Source: Nitrospirota bacterium
GTDB taxonomy: Bacteria; Nitrospirota; Nitrospiria; Nitrospirales; Nitrospiraceae
Assembly: GCA_016201805.1 (NCBI GenBank)
Contig: JACQCB010000031.1
Location: 1-6,330 of the forward strand
Direction: 5' to 3'
Length of the DNA stretch: 6,330 bases
Part shown: positions 1-5,693 of the stretch, one piece after another
Layout: every line of letters starts with the position of its first letter
How positions within the stretch are numbered: the stretch's first letter is position 1
Translations under genes and position numbers: made by a program
The notes under the pieces: generated by a model
Seen by the model: only the letters and a program-made list of their open reading frames with translations
What the model was told of the DNA's origin: nothing
Databases searched by the model: none

Positions 1-279
1 GCCGCTCGGGCCGAACGCGCGGACGTGTGCCCAATGGGCGGCGTGAAACCGCTCCGGAATGAAGCGGTCGAGCGGCTGCCCGATCGCCGCTTGCACGGCG
101 TACCCAAACATTTTCTCAGCGGCGGGATTGAACAGCACGACACGCTGCTCCTCGTTCACGGCAATGATCGCGTCCGTGACGGAGTCGATGATCGCCGCGA
201 CGTGCGGCATGAATTTCAGCCGGCCGCGTCGCGGCCGGCTCGAAGGCTTCTTCACACCTGGGCTCGTACTTTTCTTCAT
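1..279 (-). CDS. PAS-domain signalling protein, N-terminal part (cut by window edge)
   Basis: The reading frame opens after an in-frame TAG at 298-300 and starts at ATG 277-279. It then runs 93 codons without a stop to position 1, so the C-terminus lies outside the window. Residues 1-23 are basic and rich in Lys, Arg, Ser and Pro (MKKSTSPGVKK...). From about residue 24 a PAS fold begins with a typical core: DSVTDAIIAVNEEQRVVLFN, then NPAAEKMFGY, then IGQPLDRFIPERF and a HAAHWAHVRAFG tail. PAS domains bind small ligands or cofactors and pass the signal to an output domain, here unseen; it could be a histidine kinase, a diguanylate cyclase or another PAS. No membrane segment precedes the PAS, so a cytoplasmic sensor is likely. 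No strong Shine-Dalgarno is visible; a weak GAGG lies about 15 nt upstream. A second in-frame ATG at 208-210 (residue 24) would start just before the PAS and is an alternative. The PAS call is firm; the overall family is unknown. Confidence 0.85.
   Translation of the reverse strand, partial: MKKSTSPGVKKPSSRPRRGRLKFMPHVAAIIDSVTDAIIAVNEEQRVVLFNPAAEKMFGYAVQAAIGQPLDRFIPERFHAAHWAHVRAFGPSG
218..240. repeat. Perfect 10-bp inverted repeat inside the partial PAS gene
   Basis: The arms AGCCGGCCGC (218-227) and GCGGCCGGCT (231-240) are exact reverse complements around a 3-base loop. It lies in the basic N-terminal coding stretch, about codons 14-21 (SRPRRGRL). In mRNA it would make a very stable GC hairpin shortly after the start codon. 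It may simply reflect GC-rich Arg/Pro/Gly codons. Confidence 0.6.
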
Positions 280-573
280 GGGTTCGATCCCGCGCCTCTA
301 CGCTGCGGTTTCGTTGGCTGGTTTCGGGCAGAAAACTCGGAGGCCGGCCGGGGGCGGCATACGCAGGTGTTACAGGCGCGATGACGTGTACGGGCGTAGG
401 CGTCGTCCTCGTCCCCGGTAAGAGGTCTCGGCAGCATGACAGCCCTCGGTTCTCCCGTGTATCAAGTGTATCAGGGAGTGGCGCCGCTGCACAACTTGCG
501 GCTTGATTGCAGCGGTCCGCGCAACCCGCCGCCCTCCGCTCACGGTTGACGGCTGAGCCGAATCACCTGCGCC
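280..573. other. Gene-free spacer between Usp and the partial PAS gene
   Basis: These 294 bases hold no reading frame with a convincing product. They should contain the 3' untranslated region of the Usp gene and the leader of the partial PAS gene, both on the minus strand. Visible structure includes a dyad at 484-515, a short palindrome CGGCTGAGCCG at 550-560 just past the Usp stop, and an 8-bp direct repeat GTGTATCA at 457-464 and 466-473. No -35/-10 pair close to consensus was found on the minus strand, and no hairpin is followed by a T-run. Confidence 0.5.
484..515. repeat. 8-bp inverted repeat downstream of Usp
   Basis: CCGCTGCA (484-491) and TGCAGCGG (508-515) are exact reverse complements with a 16-base loop. 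The dyad lies about 60 bases past the Usp stop on its transcript. It could be a 3'-end hairpin, but no U-tract follows in the minus-strand direction, so it does not qualify as an intrinsic terminator by sequence alone. Confidence 0.4.
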
Positions 574-1437
574 TCACCGCAGCACCAAGATCGGGCAAGG
601 CGCGCGGTGCAACACGGTGTGCGACGCGCTGCCCAGCAGGAACCGTGCGGCCCCTCGCCGGCCGCGTGACCCCATCACGATCAGGTCCGGCTTGGTCGTC
701 TCAGCCCACCCAAGGATGGCATGCCCCGGATCACCCAGCGTGACCGAGCCGCCGGCCTGATGCCCCAACTTGGCAATCCGCGAGGCCACCCCGTCCACGA
801 AGTCCCGCGCACTCGCAATCGCTTTTTCTTTCAAGGCCTCCGAATCAGAAATTCCCACCGGCCACAAAGGCGCGGCAAAGGGCAGGACGATCAGGACCGT
901 GACCTGCACCGTTTCCTTGAAGGGTTTGGCGGCCAGAAACTTCGCCGCCGTGTCGGCATCGTGCGGTCCCTCCACCGGCAGCAGGACGGTGCGGAGCGAC
1001 CGCATCGGCTTATTGACCACCAGCGTCGGGCAGTGGGCCTGCGTGATGACGCGATGGGTCACGCTCCCCAGCAGAACTTCCTGCACCGGTCCCAACCCCC
1101 GCGCCCCCAACACGATCAGATTCGCCCGCTCGTCTTCGGCGACGGTCAGGATGACCTCCGCCGGCCGGCCGAGCTCCTGACGCTTGGACGTCGGTCCGGT
1201 GTGGAAGGGCAGGATCGAGACCGTGCGATCGAGCAAGCGCTCGCCGTCTTCACGCATGCCTCGTTCCACCGTGGTATAGAGTTCCTGCGCGACCTCCGGC
1301 ACCATCATCGGATAGGCCGGCCTCGGCACGTCCAGCGCATGCAGCACGGTCAGGTGCTCCGCCGGCGCCAGGTGCGCCAAGGCCCGCGCCGCCTCATAGG
1401 ATTGGTCCGAACCGTCAACGGCAAGCAAGATCTTCAT
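574..1437 (-). CDS. Universal stress protein, two tandem UspA domains
   Basis: This 287-aa cytoplasmic protein has two Usp domains in one chain. Domain 1 spans about residues 1-142 and opens with the strand MKILLAVDGS, which carries the conserved Asp (D7). Its nucleotide-binding loop G-x2-G-x9-G-S lies at 111-125 (GARG...LLGS), followed by the closing strand CPTLVV. Domain 2 spans about 148-287 with the opening strand RTVLLPVEGP, the same loop at 256-270 (GSRG...LLGS) and closing strand CPILVLR. The intact loops put it among ATP-binding Usp proteins, which help cells survive starvation, redox or respiratory stress; the molecular target is usually unknown. In domain 2 the first-strand Asp is Glu (E156), so the two sites may differ. 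The start ATG 1435-1437 is supported by GAGGTG upstream. The gene lies 61 bp after the PAS gene on the same strand and may be co-transcribed with it. Tandem Usp proteins usually have about 270-310 residues, so this one is complete. Confidence 0.95.
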   Translation of the reverse strand: MKILLAVDGSDQSYEAARALAHLAPAEHLTVLHALDVPRPAYPMMVPEVAQELYTTVERGMREDGERLLDRTVSILPFHTGPTSKRQELGRPAEVILTVAEDERANLIVLGARGLGPVQEVLLGSVTHRVITQAHCPTLVVNKPMRSLRTVLLPVEGPHDADTAAKFLAAKPFKETVQVTVLIVLPFAAPLWPVGISDSEALKEKAIASARDFVDGVASRIAKLGHQAGGSVTLGDPGHAILGWAETTKPDLIVMGSRGRRGAARFLLGSASHTVLHRAPCPILVLR

Positions 1438-1442
1438 GGATT

Positions 1443-1448
1443 CACCTC
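1443..1448 (-). promoter_or_regulatory. Ribosome binding site of the Usp gene
   Basis: The minus strand reads GAGGTG five bases before the ATG at 1435-1437. It is the clearest Shine-Dalgarno near this start and fixes it. Confidence 0.7.
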
Positions 1449-1498
1449 ATTGCGTCGTTGAATGATTCACTGCGCCACTGCCCCGGCATTCCCGATCC

Positions 1499-2671
1499 TT
1501 AACCGTCCTTCGAATAATGCCGCTTCAAGCATTCCGGGCAGATGCCGTGGCTGAACTCGGCGTCCGAACGCGCTCTCACGTATACCTCTACCGGTTGCCA
1601 GTGGTTTTGCTCATCGCGAATATTCTTGCAGTGCATACAGATGGAGAGGACTCCTTCGAGGATCCGGATCTTGGCTATCGCCTCTTGGAGCTCGCCGACC
1701 AGCTTCTCTCGTGCCTCCTCTTCCTTCTTCCACCATGTGATGTCCCGCTTAATCCCGACATAGCAGACCGGCATGCCTTCCGTATCCCGCACGGCAAACG
1801 CCGAGAGCTCGACGACCAGGGCGCTCCCGTCCTTCGTCCGGGAGGTCACCTCGCCCCGGTACGCCCCGCTCCTCGCCAGCTCGCCCGCGATGGCCGCAAA
1901 GGGCTCCTCGCCGAGATGAATGGCCGGGGTCCGGCCCAGGATCTCCTCGTCGGAGTAGCCCAGAAGCCGCCGGTGCGCTCCGTTCTGCTCCAGGTAGTTG
2001 CCCTGTAGGTCGATGATGGCGATCGCGTCGTTGGAGTGCGCGACGGCCTCCCGGTAGAGGGCCAGCCTCTCCTCCGCCCGCTTACGCTCGGTGACGTCCA
2101 CCACCATCCCGCCCACGAATCGCCGGCCCGAGGCATCCCGGAACGGAAACTTGAAGCCCCACCATTCGGTCGGCCCCGCCTCCGGCAGGGAGATCGTGTG
2201 GGAGACCTCCAGGGGTGAGTCGGTCCTGAGGACCGTCTCATCCTGCTCTTTGAGCTGTCTCGCCGTGTCGGCTGAGAACAGTTCGGCGGCGGCCTTTCTC
2301 TGCCACTGGTCGCGGCTCTTCTGCGTAACCCGCTCAGCGGTCTTGTTGAAGTACACGATCCGACCGGCTTCGTCCTTCATGAAGGCCGCTGCGGGGCTAT
2401 GATCCATAAAGGCTCGGAAGCGGGCCTCACTGTCATGCAGCGCGGCCTGGGCCTGCCGGATCAGAACGATCACGATGGAGGCGACGAGCAGGGAAACGAT
2501 CCCGCCGGTCACGAGATAATCGACCGTGACACGTCCGTGGAAGAAGAGACTCATGCCGCTCGTCAGGACCTCTGAGAGCAGGATGGAGAGCCAGACGAAA
2601 TGCCAGAGGCTGACCTGCCTGATCCAACTGGCCAATGAGTTCTCACAAATGAGGGGCGCTTTACCATCCAT
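1499..2671 (-). CDS. Membrane-anchored double-PAS protein with C-terminal CxxC...CxxC motif
   Basis: With the start chosen here the protein has 390 residues. Two hydrophobic helices at about 20-44 and 52-72 anchor it in the inner membrane with almost no periplasmic loop. PAS 1 covers about 82-200 (ARFRAFMDHSPAAAFMKDE..., ending VDVTERKRAEERL) and PAS 2 about 201-315 (NDAIAIIDLQGNYLEQN..., ending VGIKRDIT). A charged, probably coiled-coil segment at 314-340 leads to a C-terminal module: C345-x2-C348, KNIRD, W358, a YVRARSDAEFSHG stretch and C378-x2-C381. This module recurs at the end of many bacterial PAS and receiver proteins; its function is not established, and four cysteines in two pairs suggest metal binding (inference). 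No histidine-kinase, GGDEF or EAL domain follows, so it is not an ordinary kinase. A GTG at 2684-2686 would add five residues but has no Shine-Dalgarno, whereas ATG 2669-2671 has AAGGGA six bases upstream. The gene follows the permease by 62 bp. The substrate or signal cannot be read from sequence. Confidence 0.9.
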   Translation of the reverse strand: MDGKAPLICENSLASWIRQVSLWHFVWLSILLSEVLTSGMSLFFHGRVTVDYLVTGGIVSLLVASIVIVLIRQAQAALHDSEARFRAFMDHSPAAAFMKDEAGRIVYFNKTAERVTQKSRDQWQRKAAAELFSADTARQLKEQDETVLRTDSPLEVSHTISLPEAGPTEWWGFKFPFRDASGRRFVGGMVVDVTERKRAEERLALYREAVAHSNDAIAIIDLQGNYLEQNGAHRRLLGYSDEEILGRTPAIHLGEEPFAAIAGELARSGAYRGEVTSRTKDGSALVVELSAFAVRDTEGMPVCYVGIKRDITWWKKEEEAREKLVGELQEAIAKIRILEGVLSICMHCKNIRDEQNHWQPVEVYVRARSDAEFSHGICPECLKRHYSKDG

Positions 2672-2677
2672 GGTCAT

Positions 2678-2683
2678 TCCCTT
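2678..2683 (-). promoter_or_regulatory. Ribosome binding site deciding the double-PAS start
   Basis: AAGGGA on the minus strand ends six bases before ATG 2669-2671. It overlaps the alternative GTG start at 2684-2686 and is too close to the ATG at 2675-2677, so it favours the 390-residue form. Confidence 0.6.
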
Positions 2684-2696
2684 CACAACTGTCCGA

Positions 2697-2724
2697 CTCT
2701 CAACAATCAGCTTTCAGCCCTCAG
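2697..2724. repeat. Degenerate 7-bp tandem array after the permease gene
   Basis: Four consecutive heptads are CTCTCAA, CAATCAG, CTTTCAG and CCCTCAG, sharing the core TCA(G/A) with a period of 7. Read on the coding (minus) strand they give CTGANNN-like units, with TGA starting at 2723, 2716, 2709 and 2702, which covers all three frames. The array starts 9 bases past the permease stop (2734-2736) and ends about 25 bases before the PAS start. No inverted partner is seen in this spacer. Confidence 0.7.
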
Positions 2725-2733
2725 CTTCGTTGT

Positions 2734-3966
2734 TCACTCATATCTCAGCGCCTCGATCGGGTTGAGCCGCGAGGCCTTGTTGGCCGGGTAGAGGCCGAAG
2801 AAAATGCCGACGGCGACCGAGAACAGAAACGCGATCGCCACGGCCTGGGGCGACACGATCGTGGGCCAGCCGGCAACGGTCGTGGCCAGCCGCGCCCCCA
2901 CGATGCCCGCCCCCACGCCGGCCACGCCGCCGACCGTGCTGATGATCACCGCCTCGACCAGGAATTGCAAGAGGATGTGCCGGCGCTTGGCGCCCACGGC
3001 CATCCGGATGCCGATCTCGTGCGTGCGTTCCGTGACCGACACCAGCAGGATGTTCATGATGCCGATGCCGCCGACCACCAGCGAGATCGACGCGATGCTG
3101 AGCAGCATCAGCATCATCGTGCGACTGGCGCCGGCAGAGGCCTTGGCGATATCCTCCATGGTCCGGATCGTAAAGTCGTCGTCCTCCGACGGCTGCAGGC
3201 GGTGCCGCGTCCGCAAGAGTTCCTTGAGCTCCGGCACGACGACGGGAATCTGATCCCGCCGCGCCGTGGCCACGATGATGATGCCCACGGTCCCGAGGAA
3301 CTTGGTGCCCAGCACCTTGCGCTCGGCGGTGGAGAAAGGGATGTGGACGACATCGTCCTGGTCCTGTCCCATGAGGCTCTGGCCCTTGGGCGCCATCACC
3401 CCCAGCACGCGCAGGGGGACGTTCTTGACCCGGATCTGCACCCCGACCACTTCCTCGCCCCGCTCAAAGAGGTTCTCCGCGGCGGTCTTGCCAAGCACCG
3501 CCACTTTCGCCCCACTGTCTTCATCCGACTGCGTGAAGAAGGTCCCTTGGGCCATGGGCCAGTCGCGGATATCCGGATAGACGGCCGTCGTGCCGAGGAC
3601 CACCGTGTTCCAGTTTTTGTTCTCGTGCACGACTTGGAGCACCGCGCGGGTGGCATAGGACACGGCGGAGACCCCGGTGATTCTCCGGTCGATCTCACGC
3701 GCGTCTTCGACCGTCAGCGTGGACACCCCGCCGAACCCGCTCCGCACGCCGCTTACCGTGGTGGCGCCGGGAATGACGATGAGCACGTTGGTGCCCAGGC
3801 TGGCGATCTGGGCCTGGACCGAGGCGCTGGCCCCCTGCCCCAGGCTCACCATCGCCACCACCGCCCCCACCCCGATGATGATGCCGAGCATGGTCAACCC
3901 GGCCCGCAACGGATTGCGTGCCAGCACGCGGAAGGCCAACTGAATGGTCATCAATAAAAAGTTCAT
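2734..3966 (-). CDS. MacB/FtsX-family ABC transporter permease (no ATPase domain)
   Basis: This 410-aa inner-membrane permease pairs with the MacA-like protein encoded just upstream. The order is: TM1 at about 23-43 (RAGLTMLGIIIGVGAVVAMVS), a large periplasmic domain at about 44-280 typical of the MacB core fold, TM2 about 285-310, TM3 about 336-358 and TM4 about 372-394. The FtsX signature lies at 299-326 (GGIGIMNILLVS, VTERTHEIGIRMAVGA), and the protein ends with the usual PANKASRLNPIEALRYE. This family does not conduct substrate through the membrane but transmits ATP-driven motion to the periplasm (mechanotransmission), driving MacA-TolC efflux of peptides, macrolides or lipids. E. coli MacB is about 650 residues because an ATPase is fused at its N-terminus; here that part is absent and no ATPase gene is in the window. 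ATG 3964-3966 is chosen because family similarity begins there; GTG 4021-4023 would add 19 atypical residues. Neither has a Shine-Dalgarno, and ATG 3949-3951 is a further option. The substrate is unknown. Confidence 0.93.
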   Translation of the reverse strand: MNFLLMTIQLAFRVLARNPLRAGLTMLGIIIGVGAVVAMVSLGQGASASVQAQIASLGTNVLIVIPGATTVSGVRSGFGGVSTLTVEDAREIDRRITGVSAVSYATRAVLQVVHENKNWNTVVLGTTAVYPDIRDWPMAQGTFFTQSDEDSGAKVAVLGKTAAENLFERGEEVVGVQIRVKNVPLRVLGVMAPKGQSLMGQDQDDVVHIPFSTAERKVLGTKFLGTVGIIIVATARRDQIPVVVPELKELLRTRHRLQPSEDDDFTIRTMEDIAKASAGASRTMMLMLLSIASISLVVGGIGIMNILLVSVTERTHEIGIRMAVGAKRRHILLQFLVEAVIISTVGGVAGVGAGIVGARLATTVAGWPTIVSPQAVAIAFLFSVAVGIFFGLYPANKASRLNPIEALRYE

Positions 3967-4031
3967 AATTTTGAGTTGTGAATTTTGAGTTATGGGCTGA
4001 CTCTTCAACTCAAAACTAAACACTCAAAATT
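3967..4031. repeat. AT-rich inverted heptad array (possible hairpin) in the macA-permease spacer
   Basis: Heptads ATTTTGA, GTTGTGA, ATTTTGA, GTTATGG (3968-3995) face a mirrored set (4003-4030) across a 7-base centre GCTGACT; by eye 21 of 28 positions can pair. Inside it AATTTTGAGTT occurs twice (3967-3977 and 3981-3991), and either copy can pair with ACTCAAAATT at 4022-4031, giving a perfect 10-bp stem in two registers. The block begins 12 bases past the macA stop and its far end touches the permease ATG. It is strikingly AT-rich against the GC-rich flanks. On the coding strand, TGA starts at 4026, 4012 and 4007, one in each frame. Confidence 0.75.
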
Positions 4032-4043
4032 GTTAACTGAGTG

Positions 4044-5384
4044 CTAGCGAAGTTTCGGGATTCCGCCGAACCCGGGCGGCAGCGTTTTCTGCCCCGCCTC
4101 CTCGGACTCTTCCAGCCCCACAATCACCCGACCGCCCTCACGAACCTCCCCTTCCAGGATGTCGGTGAACTGCGAGTCGGCAATCCCGGCCTTGATCGGA
4201 ACCGCCTGGGGTTGGCCCGCGCGATCAGACATCCATACGGCCGTTTTTTTCTTATCGATCGGCATGCCGGAGGGTTTGAAGCGCAACGCCGCGTTCGGCA
4301 CCCGCAAGGCATCGTCCTTGCGCGCCGTCACGATCGAAACGTTCGCGGTCATCCCCGGCTTGAGCCTGAGATCGCGGTTGTCCACCTCGATCACCACGTC
4401 GTAGGTGACCACGTTCTGGATGCTGATCGGGGCATTCCGGACCTGCGCGACCATGCCCTTGAACGGGGCGGTCGGATAGGCGTCCACCGTAAACTCCGCG
4501 TCCTTGCCCTCGCTCACGCCGCCGATGTCCGACTCGCTCACGTTCGCGTTCACCTGCATCTTGGTCAGGTCCTGGGCAATGACAAAGAGCGTCGGGGCCT
4601 GCAGGCTGGCCGCAACGGTCTGCCCGACGTCCACATTGCGGGACACGACGATGCCATTGACCGGCGAATAGATCGTGGTGTCGCCGAGGTCCAGCTCGGC
4701 GTTGGACAGCGCGGCCTTGGCCTGGTCCACCTGGGCCTGGGCAACTTCCACCTGGGCCGCCGCGTCGCGGAAGTTGGTCCGGGCCAGATCCAGGTCGGCC
4801 TGCGAGACGAATTGCTGCCGACGCAGCGTCTCGCTCCGACCCAGTTCGAGTTTGCGCTGTGCCAGCGCAGCCTGGGCTTTGACCAGGGCGCCTTGGGCGT
4901 TTCTGAGGGACGCCCTGGCTTGATTCACCCGCGCTTGGAAGGACGCCGGGTCAATCTGGGCGATGGCCTCCCCCTGAGTCACCACCGAGTTGAAATCCGC
5001 GTAGAGCGCCTTGATCTTGCCGGTGACCTGGCTGCCGACTTGCACGGAGATCACGGGGTTGACCGTGCCGGTGGCGGTCACGACGGCGGTGATCGGCCCT
5101 CGATCCACCGGCACCGTTTTGTACCGAACCGGCGGTTCGCCCGGCGACAGCCAGTACCACAAGACCGCACCGGCCACGATCGTGCCCCCCGCAACCGAGA
5201 GGGCGAGGCCCAACCTGAATCGTTTGCGCGGAGGTGGAACCGGCCTGTGCCCTTCGGCAAGGGGACGGAGCGGCTCCGCCGTCAAGACGAGCGCCGACTC
5301 GCCGATATCCGATTGTGCGCTTTCCTCTTCACCAGGCAGTCCCCAATCGGTCTTGGGTTGGCTGCTATCCGGCTGGTCGTCCAT
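4044..5384 (-). CDS. macA: MacA-like periplasmic adaptor (membrane fusion protein, HlyD/RND-MFP family)
   Basis: This 446-aa protein should link the inner-membrane permease to an outer-membrane channel. Residues 1-55 form an acidic then proline/arginine-rich cytoplasmic tail ending PPPRKRFR. One membrane helix follows at about 56-79. The periplasmic part shows the MFP order: first half-lipoyl segment about 93-145 (ITAVVTATGTVNP, VQVGSQVTGKI), alpha-hairpin about 146-233 rich in Ala/Gln, second half-lipoyl about 235-272 (DTTIYSPVNGIVVSRNVDVG), beta-barrel about 274-355 (MQVNANVSESDIGGVSEG...LKPGMTANVSI) and membrane-proximal domain about 356-430 (LRVPNAALRF...VREGGRVIVGL). Length matches MacA apart from the N-terminal tail, which is longer than the few residues before the anchor in E. 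coli MacA. ATG 5382-5384 is chosen for its AAGGA at seven bases; ATG 5403-5405 lacks a properly spaced site. The frame stays open upstream to 5693 but has no family similarity there. The permease follows 77 bp downstream, so the two form one transport unit. Substrate unknown. Confidence 0.93.
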   Translation of the reverse strand: MDDQPDSSQPKTDWGLPGEEESAQSDIGESALVLTAEPLRPLAEGHRPVPPPRKRFRLGLALSVAGGTIVAGAVLWYWLSPGEPPVRYKTVPVDRGPITAVVTATGTVNPVISVQVGSQVTGKIKALYADFNSVVTQGEAIAQIDPASFQARVNQARASLRNAQGALVKAQAALAQRKLELGRSETLRRQQFVSQADLDLARTNFRDAAAQVEVAQAQVDQAKAALSNAELDLGDTTIYSPVNGIVVSRNVDVGQTVAASLQAPTLFVIAQDLTKMQVNANVSESDIGGVSEGKDAEFTVDAYPTAPFKGMVAQVRNAPISIQNVVTYDVVIEVDNRDLRLKPGMTANVSIVTARKDDALRVPNAALRFKPSGMPIDKKKTAVWMSDRAGQPQAVPIKAGIADSQFTDILEGEVREGGRVIVGLEESEEAGQKTLPPGFGGIPKLR

Positions 5385-5391
5385 ACTGAAT

Positions 5392-5396
5392 TCCTT
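5392..5396 (-). promoter_or_regulatory. Ribosome binding site deciding the macA start
   Basis: AAGGA on the minus strand lies seven bases before ATG 5382-5384, near-ideal spacing. It selects the 446-residue form over longer in-frame starts. Confidence 0.75.
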
Positions 5397-5528
5397 TTCC
5401 GTCATTCTCTTCGCCAAGACCAAGTGAGCAAGACGTATGCCCTTGCGCCTCACCGTCTGGAAATAAGAACACGAGAAAGAGCGCAACGATATTAGCTGGT
5501 TGCGCAGATGATCGAGACGCCCATTCAA

Positions 5529-5560
5529 AGCCTGTTTGTAGGCTGGGGAGAATTTCCCCA
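5529..5560. repeat. Two adjacent short dyads upstream of macA
   Basis: AGCCT (5529-5533) pairs with AGGCT (5540-5544) around six bases, and TGGGGA (5544-5549) pairs exactly with TCCCCA (5555-5560) around five bases. They sit about 145-175 bp upstream of the macA start. They could be repressor operators or small leader hairpins; no known consensus is recognised. Confidence 0.35.
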
Positions 5561-5604
5561 TCGGACACGAGATGGTTGCGGCATGGAGGGGCAGTGCCCA
5601 CAAC

Positions 5605-5632
5605 GCTGAATGCAGAAGGCTGAACGATGAAC
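5605..5632. repeat. Heptad array, plus orientation
   Basis: Four 7-bp units on the plus strand are GCTGAAT, GCAGAAG, GCTGAAC and GATGAAC, with consensus G(C/A)TGAA(C/T). It carries the same unit as the array at 5694-5728 but in the opposite orientation, 61 bp apart. GCTGAACGATGAA (5619-5631) is an exact reverse complement of 5709-5721. Confidence 0.7.
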
Positions 5633-5693
5633 AGGAGAGGGACTTTTCTCGTTGAGGCTCAGCCTTGCCTCTTAGCTTTCGAATCTCCGCCAC

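Noticed and set aside
436..549. Plus-strand 37-codon frame in the gap, beginning ATG at 436
   Set aside because: AAGAGG lies ten bases upstream, slightly too far, and the peptide (MTALGSPVYQ...) matches nothing recognised. It is probably chance.
721..1461. Plus-strand open frame of 246 codons opposite Usp
   Set aside because: It is Arg/Gln/His-rich, without a domain, and fully antisense to the two-domain Usp.
2965..3957. Plus-strand open frame of 330 codons opposite the permease
   Set aside because: The translation is His/Asp/Arg/Gly-rich without a recognisable fold and mirrors the FtsX-type permease coding strand. It is a shadow frame.
4041..5495. Long plus-strand open frame of 484 codons opposite macA
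   Set aside because: It is exactly antisense to a clear MacA family protein, and its translation is low-complexity Arg/His/Gly/Leu-rich with no domain. High GC with codon-position bias keeps the opposite frame open.
5648..5672. Intrinsic terminator after the hydrolase (GAGGC...GCCTC)
   Set aside because: The stem is only five base pairs and no T-run follows on the minus strand.
5385..5693. N-terminal extension of MacA up to 5693
   Set aside because: The extra 103 residues run through the heptad repeats, have no MFP similarity, and the start at 5384 has a well-spaced AAGGA.
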